A program made the translations under genes and the position numbers. Below are positions 1 through 11,363 of a stretch of 64,000 nucleotides of DNA, piece by piece. How positions within the stretch are numbered: position 1 is the stretch's first letter; every line of letters starts with the position of its first letter. The notes under the pieces are model-generated. The model was given only the letters and a program-made list of their open reading frames with translations. It did no database searches and was not told the DNA's origin. Origin of the DNA: Callorhinus ursinus (taxonomy: Eukaryota; Chordata; Mammalia; Carnivora; Otariidae); assembly GCF_003265705.1 (NCBI RefSeq), contig NW_020312828.1:58942391-59006390 (forward strand), written 5' to 3'.

Positions 1-73
1 ATCAAAAACTAATGATGTAATGTATGGTAATTAACATAACATAAAAATAATTTAAAGAAAAAAATAAAAATAG
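1..73 (+). mobile_element. L1 3' end (young family), cut by window edge
   Basis: The sequence matches the last bases of the full-length L1 in this window (52918-52975): the CAAAAACTAATGATGTAAT block, then the TAACATAACA block and an A-rich tail. Only the terminal part of the 3'UTR is present because the window starts here. The body of the element should lie upstream of base 1. Confidence 0.85.
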
Positions 74-300
74 AGCTACCCTATGACCCAGCAATCACAA
101 TACTAGGTATTTACCCAAAGGATACAAAAATATTAATTCAAAGGGATACATCCACCCTGATGTTTATAGCAGCATTATCTACCTCAATAGCCAAATTATG
201 GGAATACCTCAAGTGTCCATCCTCTGATGAATGGATAAGATGTGGAATTATATATATTATATATATATATAGAGAGAGAGAATATATGTATATATTTATA
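74..300 (+). mobile_element. L1 ORF2 3'-terminal fragment, decayed
   Basis: The sequence aligns with the end of L1 ORF2 (compare 52198-52380): GAGCTACCCTATGACCCAGC, then the ATTTACCC, GATACAAA and GATGAATGGATAA blocks. It is frame-broken. It ends in a TA/GA simple repeat at the same ORF2 position where other copies here carry (CA)n. It abuts a younger L1 tail at 1-73. Confidence 0.8.
246..292 (+). repeat. (TA)n-(GA)n simple repeat
   Basis: Alternating TA, then GAGAGAGAGA, then TATATGTATATAT. It lies at the end of the decayed L1 ORF2 fragment and replaces the short TATATATACAC stretch of the intact element. Confidence 0.85.
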
Positions 301-594
301 CTAATTACATATATTCCATGAGCACTCATATACACACACTCTCTAAAGAAAAAGAGGAAAACAGAGAAAAAACCCTACTGAATTCCAAAAATGAAGACAT
401 ATCCAAAATATACTTCCTGACTGTTATAAAATACTAAATATAAATAACGAAAATGGACATAGAAATCAATTTCTCCTAAGTTATAATTATAATAAATGTA
501 TTGCAAACAAATTTGAGAGATAAAAATGGCAAAAAAAATCCTATAGACTAAATTAGACTAAATTATTTAATATATTTTTTAAAGTTGTTATAAT
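301..594. other. AT-rich stretch, nothing recognised
   Basis: No repeat, ORF or signal that I can support. The last 14 bases (581-594) are the left target-site duplication of the following SINE. Confidence 0.6.
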
Positions 595-782
595 CAGGGA
601 CACCTGGGTGGCTCAGTTGGTTAAGTGTCTTCCTTCAGCTCTGGTCATGATCCCAGGGTCCTGGGACCAAGCCCCATATTGGGCTCCTCGCTCAGCATGG
701 AGCCTGCTTCTCCCTCTGCCTGCCACTCCCTCTGCTTGTGTGCTCTGACGAATGAATAAAATCTTTAAATATTAATAACAAC
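595..782 (+). mobile_element. CAN SINE (tRNA-derived), plus strand
   Basis: The tRNA-like head has CACCTGGGTGGCTCAGTTGG, followed by the TCATGATCCCAGGGTCCTGG block, a CT-rich segment and an AATAAA-containing tail. It is flanked by a perfect 14-bp duplication, AAAGTTGTTATAAT, at 581-594 and 783-796. RNA polymerase III promoter boxes lie in the head. CAN SINEs are mobilised by the L1 machinery. Confidence 0.97.
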
Positions 783-796
783 AAAGTTGTTATAAT

Positions 797-1079
797 TTAT
801 AAAATGATATACTAATGTAAACATTTGGCAAAAAGCATATACTAGAAATTCATGATTGCATGCAGGTAGCAAAACTTAGGGAAGAAACTATTAAATATCC
901 ATTAATAGGAGAAACTAATGATAGATCTCACAGATTCAATAAAAGATATGGTAGGTAACATTTTAATACTCATGCAGCACATTTATATTTATTGGCTAGA
1001 TAAAAGAACATAATGGGAAAAGGCTTTTGTTAGGCACAGAAGAGCTTGGCTACTTATTCTGGATAAGAAGCCAGGAGAA
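797..1079. other. Unassigned sequence
   Basis: AT-rich, with no recognisable repeat or gene. Confidence 0.5.
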
Positions 1080-1153
1080 CTGGCAAATCACTGTCATACA
1101 CCTGAAACTAATTTAACATTACATGTCAACTACATTTCAATTAAAAAAAAAAA
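1080..1153 (+). mobile_element. L1 3' end fragment (older carnivore type)
   Basis: Contains ACACCTGAAACTAATTTAAC and the TGTCAACTA...TTCAATTAAAAA ending. This matches the 3' end of the L1 at 33935-34539 with base changes. It is strongly 5'-truncated. Confidence 0.7.
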
Positions 1154-1374
1154 GGGAGAATTGGAATTACTCCCATCTATCCTAATCAGCAATGAATCCC
1201 TAGCCCCCAACACAACAATGGAACCCAGATCTTCTTTAGTTTTCACATTTCTTTTGAGAAATTGATATAAACTATAGACCCTTTCTCTCCTGGAAATTTG
1301 AAACTCAATTATAGGGTTCTATGAACCCCTAGTTAAGAACCCTTGATGCTGGCACATGACTGCATGAGTTCTTA

Positions 1375-1535
1375 AGTCAGTATTTATGGGTTTGAATCCC
1401 ATCACTCTGTTGTTCTGTTCTAGTTCCCTCATCTGTGACATGGGACAGTTCACCTCATTGGTGGTTATAAGTGTTGTGTGAGTTAATGCACACAAAATGA
1501 TTAGTAGAAAGAATATAATAAATGTTCAATGCATG
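1375..1535 (+). repeat. MIR element
   Basis: Decayed MIR core and 3' part: GGTTTGAATCCCATCACTC, then TTCCCTCATCTGTGACATGG, then GTTGTGTGAGTTAATGCA and AATAAATGTTCAAT. This is an ancient mammalian SINE and is not mobile now. Confidence 0.7.
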
Positions 1536-1844
1536 TATGGAAATTTTAAGTAGCACAGTATCTGGTGTGTAGGACAAGGTAACAATAAGTATTTCTTAAA
1601 GAAACAACTGTTTTTATCTATTTCTCAGGATTGTGAATATCAAATTATTAGCATAACTTTGGAAACAATAATTTGAGTCAGTGTAAGCATCAAAAAGGAA
1701 AATTAAAGAATTGATTATCACACATTAAAATGTAAATAATCTTTGAATCCATAGAGGAGGGGACTATGTTTCTTTACATAAGAATGCCAGGTACCATAAG
1801 TAGAAGTAATAATAGAATTTTTTTTTTTGTTAATCAACATTTTG

Positions 1845-2375
1845 TAATCCACCTGGAGGCAAAAATAGGGCCTCCCAAATATGTCTAGATCCTAATCTGT
1901 GGAGTCCATGAACATATTACCTCACATGGCAAAAGAGACTTTACAGATGTAATTAAGTTAAGAACCCATAGGTGGGGAGATTTTCTGGTGTTATCTGGGC
2001 AAACACAGTCTAATCACATGAAAAAGCAGAGAACCTTTCCTACCTGTGGTCACTGGGAGATGTGACTATGGGAAGAGGGTCAGTGAGACATAATGTAAAA
2101 AGGCCTTAACCTGTTGTCACTAATTTTGCAGATGGAGCAAGAGGGTGATGAGCCAAGGAATGAGGGTAGCCCTTAGAAGTTGGAAAAAAGTTGAGAAAAC
2201 AGATTCTCCCCTAGAGCGTCCAAAAAGTAATTCAGCCCTGCTAAGGAATACATGTTATTCCAGTGAGATCTGTGCTGACTTCCGACCTTCAGAACAGTAA
2301 GATAATAAATTTGTGTTGTCGTAAGTCACTAAATTTGTGATACTTTGTTATGGCAGAGACAAAAAACTAATTCAG
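1845..2375 (+). mobile_element. Ancient LTR, MLT1-like (ERVL-MaLR)
   Basis: Resembles a mammalian MaLR LTR. The ACATGGCAAAAGAGACTTTA block is followed by the GTCTAATCACATGA and AACAGATTCTCCCCTAGAGC blocks. The end is CAGAACAGTAAGATAATAAA then TTTGTTATGGCAG. No internal viral region is seen, so this is a solo LTR. The subfamily name is not secure. Confidence 0.55.
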
Positions 2376-3057
2376 CCCCTATATAATAATCTATTCAGTA
2401 AGGCTCACCTATGGATGCTAAAAGTTTTGGGCAAAATGTTGTTGAGTAATAAGATAGTCACATGTCACCCCCCCATATTACTCACTAATACAAACAGAAG
2501 AATGCACTTTTACATGGGAAGAGAATGACATTTACTATCTTAATCAAGAGTTCAAACTTAGTGTCTTTAATAAGGGGATATTCTTATAGCATGTGTCTCC
2601 TGATGAGATGCTCTATGGAGTTCACAACAGCCACATAAAGTATTCTTGCCAAATGTTTTACTGTATCTAATAAAACCTATAGACCAAACTTCCTTATAAG
2701 ACATGCAGAAAATATTTAAAAGGAATACAAATAAACAGTTACACCCAGAATGTGAGATATACTATGAAACAACTGGCCTTGAGTTTTCAAAAAGTCAATG
2801 TAATAGTACAAAAAAAAAGGGGGGGGAGCCTGTTCTGAATTAAAAGGTAATACAGAGCTATGACAATCAAATGAAATGGGTGAACTCTGACTGGATGGGA
2901 GGCAGGAAGAAGAAAGAAGAGAAACAAAGAAGAAAGGAAGGAAGAATAGCTACAGGATATTTTAGTGATACATTACCTATTAAAAATAAAATAATATACC
3001 CATGATTCCCATTAGCACCCCTTTTCTAATCATGAATAAATGCATTAACTGAGTCCT
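2376..3057. other. Unassigned, with short A/G-rich tracts
   Basis: No gene. An A8-G8 run lies near 2810-2827, and a GAAG/GGAA-rich tract lies at 2895-2946. Confidence 0.5.
2895..2946 (+). repeat. Purine-rich (GAAG)n-like tract
   Basis: A run of GGAGGCAGGAAGAAGAAAG followed by AGAAAGGAAGGAAGAA, nearly all purines on the plus strand. Confidence 0.7.
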
Positions 3058-3175
3058 GTGGAAAGAGCATTGATTTTGGAGTCATGGGATGTTGTTTCCA
3101 GTCCTGATTAAGTTTATGGATGATTTAAGGAAAGGCATTTACACTGTCAGTTACCTTAACTGGATTAGATTAGAT
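3058..3175 (+). repeat. MIR 5' fragment
   Basis: GTGGAAAGAGCATTGATTTTGGAGTC is close to the MIR tRNA-like start. The rest is poorly conserved. Confidence 0.45.
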
Positions 3176-3290
3176 GATGTCTACTGAAACTGAAACTTAT
3201 ACATTTCTTGATGTTTCCTTCAGGAGAAACTTTGGGAAGGTTTTCTTTGATGCTCAGTTCTGGTGAATTTCAAATGACAAATTTCCTGAG

Positions 3291-3487
3291 TTTTTTTTTT
3301 TTTTTTAAACATTTTATTTATTTATTTGACACAGAGAGAGAGAGAGAGAAGAGCAGGGGGAGCAGCAGAGGGAGAGGGAGAAACAGGTTCTCTGCAGAGC
3401 AGAGAGCCCGACGCGGGACTCGATCCCTGAGATCATGACCTGAGCCGAAGGCAGATGCTTAACCGACTGAGCCACCCAAGCACCCCC
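3291..3487 (-). mobile_element. CAN SINE, minus strand
   Basis: Read on the minus strand: head GCTTGGGTGGCTCAGTCGG, GGTCATGATCTCAGGG, then a CT-rich segment, AAATAAATAAA and an A-rich tail. A 12-bp direct repeat AAATTTCCTGAG flanks it at 3279-3290 and 3488-3499. Confidence 0.97.
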
Positions 3488-3509
3488 AAATTTCCTGAGT
3501 TTTATAAGG

Positions 3510-4045
3510 TTACTATTTCTGTGTAACAAAATAGCACAAATGGAGCAGCTTCAGTCAACACAAATTTATTACCTCAGAGGTTCTGTAGGTCCTAAGTCTG
3601 GACATGCTGTGGCTCGATTCTCTGCTCTGGGTCTCAGGAGCTAAAATAAAAATGTTGACTTGAGTTACAGTTCTCATCTCAGCTCAGGATTGTCTTGCAG
3701 GTTCACTGGTTGTTGTCAGACTTCATTTCCTCACCAGTTTAGGAGTGAGGCCCCGTTACCCTTCTAGCAGTTGGCTAAGGTTAGCTTTCAGTTCCTCCAT
3801 GCTGCCTCCAGTGCTTTACCATGTGGCCACCAGAGGCAATTCACAACATGAATGTTTGCTTTCTTCCAGGACAACTACAGCCCATCACTTCTACCTCTTC
3901 TACCACCTGCCTGGAAGACGCTCTGCTTTGAAAGGAATACTGTGATTAGCTCAGGCCTACTGAATTAACCTCTCTCTCATAAGGTCAACTGATTGGGACC
4001 TTAATTATATCTGCAAAATCCCTCCTAACCTATAACATATCCTAA
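3510..4045 (-). mobile_element. Ancient interspersed repeat, possibly LTR-derived
   Basis: Blocks such as GTGTAACAAAATAGCACAAA, ACAAATTTATTACCTCAGAG, CACTGGTTGTTGTCAG and TTAATTATATCTGCAAAATC resemble decayed MaLR/LTR-type repeats in reverse orientation. No open frame is preserved. Family assignment is tentative. Confidence 0.4.
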
Positions 4046-5185
4046 TTATGGGAGTAAAATTCATCATATTCAAAAAACGTGGGGATTATTCAGGGCATGT
4101 TCACCAGGAAACAGTGAATCCTGAGGTCTGTCTTAGAATTCTACTAACTATATGGCTATCTCAAATCCATTACATAAGAAAATATAATGCATTCAGTTGT
4201 TTTAAGTATGTAGAAAGCATTTTGAAATAGACATAATTTTCTGTGGAAATCATTAAAATATTGAGTCAAATATATTTCTTTTTTTGAAGTAGTAAAAACT
4301 TAGCTTCTATAAAGACTTAAAACAGGAATATAAGAGGAAATAAATTTAAAATTATGACAAATATGGATTAACACATCAGATCAATAAAGTAATTTATTTG
4401 GAGACCTTGCAAGAGTGTATTTTATCATATGTTATGAGCAATCGCAATGTTCTACCGGTGCAAAATGTTCAGATCAAAGAAAAAATAAACACATTTTTAA
4501 AGATTTTAGAAATTGTTAAGAACTCATGAATGTGAAAGATCAATAGAGGTGAACACATTCCATATGATTAAAAAACAATTTAAGTGATTACAGGGACTTA
4601 TGATTTAAAGATATAGCCTTAAAGTGGCGAGTATTTGAAATGCTATAGGCAAATATAGCATTTGCTCAATTTAATATTAAAGAGGGGAGTTCTATTTACA
4701 AATGCTAAGAGATGGGGGACAAAGACTGGTGGACAAACAAAATTAGATGCAAAAGGCATGTGAAATATATCCACTTAACCAAAAAAATTGGAAAGCTACT
4801 GTGCCAAGTGCTAGGGATTCTTTAAAAAAAAAGGTTTTAGGAGGAAAGACAGACATTGGTCAAAAATTTTAATATTGAGTATTATTAATGATAAAGTTTG
4901 GTATGCTATTGTAGCATATAGCACTGAAACTTACTTGAATAAATGATCACTGCAATTGGAACCAGGAAAATTATATTTAAAAATAACTTTATGTCCTCCT
5001 TTTGTAATTGTTTTTTACTCTACATTAGGTTCAATGGTGATAGTGAGGGGACAGAATCTTATGGAAACAAGCTCTGTTCTTGATTTTAAAAATAGTGAAA
5101 TGTTAAATGAGATGTGTCTGGGTCTCATTTTCAATGCTAGGTGAGAAGGATTGATAACATCTTCAAACACAGTGATCCCCTATTT
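4046..5185. other. Unassigned AT-rich sequence
   Basis: Nothing recognisable apart from short AT-rich runs. Open frames are at most about 62 codons and look random. Confidence 0.5.
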
Positions 5186-5202
5186 AAAATTAAACACATT
5201 TT

Positions 5203-5404
5203 GGGGCACCTGGGTGGCTCAGTTGGTTGAGCATCTGCCTTTGCTCAGGTCATGATCTCAGGGTCTTGGGGACGGAGCCCTACATTGGGCTCCCTGCTCA
5301 GTGGGGAGCCTGCTTCTCCCTCTCCCTCTGCTGCTCCCCTGCTTGTGCTGTCTCTCGCCCTCTCTCCTGCTCTCTGTCAAATAAATAAATGAATTTTTAA
5401 AAAT
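5203..5404 (+). mobile_element. CAN SINE, plus strand
   Basis: Head GGCACCTGGGTGGCTCAGTT, then AGGTCATGATCTCAGGGTC, GGGAGCCTGCTTCTCCC, a CT-rich segment and AAATAAATAAATG. A 17-bp duplication AAAATTAAACACATTTT lies at 5186-5202 and 5405-5421. Confidence 0.97.
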
Positions 5405-5655
5405 AAAATTAAACACATTTTGAAATTTTCATATTGGACTTTAAAAGGAAAAGACAGGGATTAAAGCGGCTTTTAAACTAGCTTAAAACAACTGAGTTCA
5501 ACAGTTATAAAAGCACAGATGCTCAGAGTTAAGGCAGTTTAAAGGCTCTCCATTCTCTCAGAAAATCCAAGTATCCTTCACCATGTGCTGGGATATCACT
5601 AATCAAGGCATACTCTGCATATGCTGAAGCAACCTCCTCTTTCTTTGGAAAACTT

Positions 5656-5885
5656 TTTTTTTTAAGATTTATTTATTTATTTTGAGAGCGTGCATACACA
5701 CACACATATACGTGTGTGTGTGAGCGACTAGGGGGAAAGGCAGAGGGAGAGAGAGAGAGAATCTTGAGCAGGCTCCATGCTCAGGCCAGAGCCCAATGCG
5801 GGGCTCAATCCTAAGACCCTGAGATCAGGACCTGGGCTGAAATCAAGAGTTGAATACTTAATCAACTAAGCCACCCAGGCGCTCT
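5656..5885 (-). mobile_element. CAN SINE, minus strand
   Basis: The minus-strand head GCCTGGGTGGCTTAGTTG, TCAGGGTCTTAGGATTG and the AAATAAATAAA tail are clear. The CT-rich part carries an expanded CA/TG tract (5696-5722). I could not find a clean target-site duplication, so this copy is probably older. Confidence 0.9.
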
Positions 5886-7195
5886 GAATATTTTTTAATT
5901 AGCCTTCCTCTACTTCAAATTCTTCTTCCCTAAACTAAGTATCCTAATTTCTCTAACAATCAGACATAATTGTTTTTGCTGTTAAATATTACCATGTTAG
6001 CTTTAGATCACTGTTTCAGCATACAGAAATCTTTTGAAACAATTATAATTGAACATTTTCTCATTCTGTAAATTTGCTAAGAATATTTTTATAATATCAT
6101 CCAATAAATCAATAGGAGTAAGACAAGAACAGGGTAGAGTCTGGTACACATCTTTGGCTACCTGTTTCGCACCTGAAATCAATTCAACTATTAGCTTGCT
6201 TCTAGGACACTGGAATTATTCCAACTTTTCCAAAAACGGAGCTAATATTCAGCTTAATAAATATCTTATTGAAGTCTAGATGCAATATGCCTATTGAACT
6301 TCACTAATCTACTTGGATGGTAACATGAGCAAAATGAAGCTATTTGGATATGCTTTGTCATTATTGTAGCGCCTCAATGCACTTTGATTCTGAGATCAAA
6401 TGTTGTTCTAAAACCCCCTACCAACAGCTATCACAGATCCTATCCCCCTTGAGCCTAACATCGATTTAATCACTTTTATCACAGGTTTGGATGTGCATCA
6501 TGGCAGTGAAGTAGCAAAACACTGAAAAAAAAAAAAAAAACCTTTGAGGTTATGGCTAGCTAATTGACAAGAATGCAGATGAACTGTGTCCTTTGCAAAA
6601 TTCATCCAGTAGCTTGTCTCTTTAGAAAGCAGCCCTGTGCAAGGCTGGGGTCTTCTGATGCATAAAGATGTGCTCTAAAAATGCCAGGGAGGTAGAACAC
6701 TCATTGTGGTTGTCAATGGAATGTCCCATTAGTACCCCCTGTGGAAATCACAAAGCTCCCAAGCACATTGAGTCATGAAGGTCACCCTGCATAAATCTCT
6801 CTACATTCATGAGCTGCTACTGCTAACTGCCACCAAGTCAAGTTCAGTGTATACCCCATGCTGCTGAAATGGCAGACCTCATTGGATGAAATCCCAGCAA
6901 CCACATTCTCATTTCTTGTTATTTATCTTTAAGGCAGTACAGTATCTATTCAGAAACATGCCCTTGAGCATTTGCATATCTGAAATGGCATTTGTTAATG
7001 TGCCTACAATTTGAGAGAAGCATCTATTATTGGGGCGTACACATTTCAAAGGAAAAATACGGGTTATAGCTCCTTCTATAGAGATATGACATAGCACATT
7101 CTTGGTCTCTTGCAACAATGACAAATTGAAATAGCTAGGTAAAGAATTGTAGTTCTTCTAAGCCCTGACAACTAAAGATGATAATTTTTATATCA
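5886..7195. other. Unassigned sequence
   Basis: No gene found. There is an A17 run near 6523-6540. The stretch 6590-6900 has more balanced base composition than its surroundings and matches no repeat I recognise. It could be unique sequence. Confidence 0.5.
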
Positions 7196-7199
7196 AAAT

Positions 7200-7430
7200 A
7201 ATAATAGTTATAATATACTGTGGTATATATTTTACATTATTTCCCAGCTTAAAATTTCTTAGAAGCATTATTTATTTTTAAAACATAATTATAGGGAAGA
7301 TACTAATTTTCCCATTTTATACATAATGAAACACATTCAGAAAGGCTAAGATACTTGTTCAAGTCACATTATGAGGAGCTGTATTTAAGATCTGCTCCGA
7401 ATGCAATGCCTTTTCAATTTGGTTTTCTGA
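7200..7430 (-). repeat. MIR element, minus strand
   Basis: TTTTCCCATTTTATACATAATGAAAC followed by AGAAAGGCTAAGATACTTG and CAAGTCACATTATGAGGAGC corresponds to the reversed MIR core. Confidence 0.65.
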
Positions 7431-8024
7431 TTTTCAAGATTACAGATATATAATTTTTAATTAATCACACAATTATGTAAAAATAACCCAGTCATTTATA
7501 AGCTGTTGAATTACATCCTTTCCTTGTCTGATATATTAATTTTATTTTACTTGTGCAATTATTAAATACATATAATCCATCTGTGAATATCATTTCCTAC
7601 CGCATTAATCTAGGCTCTAGTTTTATTCTATCACTTGAGGTATATTCTGTTATTTAAAAATCAATTATAATATAGTGTTTAAATCTTGATTGTCCAAACA
7701 TGTCATATTATAAATTAATACTATATAAGTATTCAAATTGAATTCCTAAATAGTACAGCCTGAAAAGCCAAATTCATGACATTAAGAACAACACAAGTTA
7801 AAAAAAAAAATCCCAGAATGTTAACAGAAACACAAAAAGAATGTGAAAGTTAAGAGAGAGAGGAAAGGACAAAAAGAAATCTAAACTGTAAATGATGGAT
7901 GCCTCCAAAAAAGGAAGTACAACAAATCAAATAGAATGTTCAAAAACATAATGAAAATAAAACCACTGACTGAAAAAGGACCCGAATCTGCAGATTAAAA
8001 AGGTTTAATATTATATAATGATTA
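7431..8024. other. Unassigned AT-rich sequence
   Basis: No recognised repeat or ORF. It is adenine-rich at 7799-7990. Confidence 0.5.
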
Positions 8025-8245
8025 AGAAATGGGATTTTGAGCTAGAGAATTGTGCCGAGTCCTGACTCATGTTGGCTTTGGGCAAGTTATTAAAGTCCTC
8101 AAAGCTTCACTCTTTAACATGTAAACATCAAGTTGTCCTGAGGATCAAATGAGGTCATATTTGTAAATGGCTTAGCCAAGGTTTTGGCATATTAAAAGTG
8201 TTTAATACATGTTTGTGCTCATCATTATGATGACGACAATGATGA
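8025..8245 (+). repeat. MIR element
   Basis: Near full-length decayed MIR. CCTGACTCATGTTGGCTTTG and GGGCAAGTTATTAAAGTCCTC come first, then AAGTTGTCCTGAGGATCAAATGAGG. GTGTTTAATACATGTTTGTG sits near the 3' end. Confidence 0.8.
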
Positions 8246-8985
8246 TATTTAAATTACGATAGGCTTGTAGAAAATATTAATTTAAAATAATAAGCATCTA
8301 TTTTCTGTTGAAATGTCTAATGTTGAAGAATTTTGCAAACATCCTGGCAGAAAAAAATAAAAAAAATAAAACACTGCATAATGGAAACTTTATTGGAAAG
8401 GAATTTTAGGTCTGAGAAATATTCCATATGTTTGTTCCTTTCTGAGAATCCAGGAAAAAAAAGTCATTTATATGAAATTTGACAAATTAAATTATGGCAA
8501 ACATTTATTCAATAAATGGCATATCAATTTGGAAAAATATGAAATTTATAATATCTCAGTTTAGAAATATATGTAGAATTCCAAAAAGATTCAAACCACA
8601 AAAGTGCTTAAAGAAGACACAGGTGAATATTTCTGTAATCCTGGTGTGAAACGGAAAGACAGACTTGACTATATATTAAAACTTCTTATGATAAAAAATA
8701 TCATGATGAAAGTTAAAAGATAACAAACCAGACAAATATTGAATATGAAAGAGGGTAACCTATCACTACTATATAGTCTTTATAGGTCATTAGAATAAAA
8801 AGGGACAAAAGAAATGCATTGGCAATTAACAAGTGAGGAAATATAAATGGCAAACCTATTTGTCAACCTTAATAATAATTTTAAAACATGTAAAGAAAAA
8901 TGAGACTGTTTAGTCACATCTCAGACTAGCAAAAATAAAAATTATTTTTAATGGCCTATAATGTTATGGGAAAAATAGCTACTTT
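8246..8985. other. Unassigned AT-rich sequence
   Basis: Nothing I can support beyond short A-rich runs. Confidence 0.5.
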
Positions 8986-8989
8986 AGGT

Positions 8990-9640
8990 ATTTTTTTTCT
9001 TTTAAACTTTATTTTTAGAGCAGTTTTAGGTTCACAACAAAATTGGACAGAAAGTACATGGTTTCCATATATCTCCGCCCCCATCACACAGCTTTCTCCA
9101 CTATGTTCATCCTGAAGCAGAGATGGCACATTTATTGTAATTGAGGAACCTAACTGGACACAGCTTTATCACCCAAATCAAGAGTTTACAATAGGGTTCA
9201 CTCTTGGTGTTATATGGGTTTTAGCAAATGTATCATGACATGTGTCCATCATTATAGTATCATACAAAATTCCACTGCCCTAAAAATTATTGATGCTCTG
9301 TTTATTCATCCCTCTCTTCCCACTAACTCCTGGCAAAAATTAATCTTTTTATTGTCTCCATCATTTTGCCTTTTCCAGAATATCATATAGTTGGAATCAT
9401 ATACTATGTAACATTTGCAAATTGGTTTCTTTCACTTAGCATTATTCATTAAGGCTCCTTCCTATCTTTCATGGCTTGATAGCTCATTTATTTATAGCAT
9501 GGAATAATATTCTATTGTCTGGATATATCACAGTTTATTTATCCATTCACCTACAGAAGGATATTTAGGTTGCTTCCGAGCATTAGCAATTATTAATAAA
9601 ACTGCTTTAAACACAAAAGTGCTTTAATTTTCTCACTGTA
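8990..9640 (-). mobile_element. Old L1 (L1M class) 3' region, minus strand
   Basis: A long match to the reversed 3' region of mammalian-wide L1. The blocks include GAGCAGTTTTAGGTTCACAA, GGGTTCACTCTTGGTGTTAT, ATATAGTTGGAATCATA and TTTATCCATTCACCTACAGAAGG. The ORF2 reading frame is destroyed. It is cut at the right by a TG repeat. Confidence 0.85.
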
Positions 9641-9652
9641 TATACATAAAGA

Positions 9653-9680
9653 GGTGTGTGTGTGTGTGTGTGTGTGTGTA
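9653..9680 (+). repeat. (TG)n microsatellite
   Basis: About 13 TG units directly after the old L1 fragment. Confidence 0.95.
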
Positions 9681-9714
9681 TTATACATATATGTGTCTTA
9701 CCATTTGTATCACT

Positions 9715-10400
9715 TGCAGACACCTTGACATTTTACCCTTAAATATTACATTTGTATGTCTCAATAACAAGGATATTCTCCACATAATCAAAATACATAA
9801 ATGCATTATCACCTCAAGAAATATAGCATTGTACAATTCAATTATGTAATATAAATTTCATATTCAAATATCACAAATTGTCCCTTAATTATTTCATAAA
9901 TGCTTTTCTGTTTCTGGATACAAGATTCAATCAAGGATTACAAAATTGAATTTAGCTGCCATGACTCTTTAAACTCCAACAGTCTCCCAGCACCCATTTT
10001 TCTGTTTATTTTCTTCCCAACACCGACATTTAAAAAAATCTAGGCTAATGGTTTTGCAAAATGTTTCTTAACTTGCATTTGCTTGTTTTCTCACCACCAA
10101 TGGCCTCACTGCTACATAAGAGCATTGACTTCTCCGTGCTTTTCAGTAGGAGCATGATGTCAGTTTGACACAGGGTTGGTGTTATCAAAGTTTAATCCTT
10201 TGGTGAGCCCATAAATTTCTCCAGTGTAAAGGAACTACTTTTAAAACTTATCCTCTTACAATAAAAACATAATCTGTGGGGCAATACTTTGAGACTATGG
10301 AAATAATTTGTTCCTCAACAACCATTCACCCAGTAATTCTGGTATCCGTTGAAGAGCCTCATCTGAATTAATTATATCAATGGGAGTTGTCATGTGACCT
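9715..10400 (-). mobile_element. Old L1-related fragment, minus strand (tentative)
   Basis: Blocks such as AAGGATATTCTCCACATAATC, CAAATTGTCCCTTAATTATTTC, TTTCTCCAGTGTAAAGGAAC and GATACTTTGAGACTATG-like sequence (here CAATACTTTGAGACTATGG) recall a long mammalian-wide L1-associated repeat. The region 23880-24310 shares the same pattern. Family assignment is from memory only. Confidence 0.45.
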
Positions 10401-11133
10401 CCTATTTCTACCATTCCTTCTGAATTTATTAATTTGTACTTTATACAAAAGAACTTTTTTTCTGCCAGCCCTTAACACTATTTTATTACTGTTATGGAAT
10501 TCTAGATTCTTTTATATTCATTGTGTTATGCATAAAACAGTGTTATTATTCTTTTTGATGCTCAAATTGTCAGTATTTGGCCAGTGAGAGCCATTTAATC
10601 TTTCTGCTTAATTACTTTATGATGAAAGTACTGCCACTAGAATACTAAAGTTAATCAAGTAATAGAATTATTCCTAAAGTACTTTTAAATTGCACCATTT
10701 TTTTAAAAAAATCACACATTTATTATAAATTAAATATGATTTGCTATTATAGGCCAAAACTGTGACAGTATGATCTGCTAGAATATGGAGATGCCATGGT
10801 GCCATTTGTCCCAGTCTGTAAGATGTGGGCTGGGGGAAGTGAATGGTAAAGGAGGATTCTAGCAATGTCAATGTGGTCTCTCCAGCAAGAAAGGTTTGAG
10901 AAGGATCACAGTCATTTATCCTTTTTGTCAAGTCATAGCTGCTTTAAGTACTTGCAGTTTTGCAAATATATGTTACATATCCCATTCCTTATCTCAAACA
11001 ACAGAAAAGCTAGTACACCAGGTACATAAATAGGATAAATTGCAGATAGAGGATGTTACATGTGTATTATGAAGCCACGAAAGAAATATTTTTTCTGCAG
11101 TTTAGAAATCTAATCTATAGATAATATAGAAAA
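10401..11133. other. Unassigned sequence
   Basis: No recognisable element. The final bases hold the left duplication of the next SINE. Confidence 0.5.
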
Positions 11134-11152
11134 GGTTAGATAACATTTTTTT

Positions 11153-11344
11153 TAAAGATTTTATTTATTTATTTGAGAGAGCGAGAATGAGAGAGAGAGA
11201 GAGCACATGAGAGGGGGGAGGGTCAGAGGGAGAAGCAGACTCCCTGCTTAGCAGGGAGTCCGATGTGGGACTCGATCCCGGGACTCCAGGATCATGACCT
11301 GAGCCGAAGGCAGTTGCTTAACCAACTGAGCCACCCAGGTGCCC
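11153..11344 (-). mobile_element. CAN SINE, minus strand, long perfect duplication
   Basis: The minus-strand head GGGCACCTGGGTGGCTCAGT, AGGTCATGATCCTGGAGTCC, GGGAGTCTGCTTCTCCC and AAATAAATAAA are all well kept. The flanking 19-bp direct repeat GGTTAGATAACATTTTTTT (11134-11152 and 11345-11363) is perfect, which indicates a relatively young insertion. Confidence 0.98.
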
Positions 11345-11363
11345 GGTTAGATAACATTTTTTT

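Noticed and set aside
595..782. The tRNA-like head of CAN SINEs as a functional tRNA gene
   Set aside because: Only the 5' part is tRNA-like. The cloverleaf is degraded, and the CT-rich and A-rich tail with target duplication shows a SINE.
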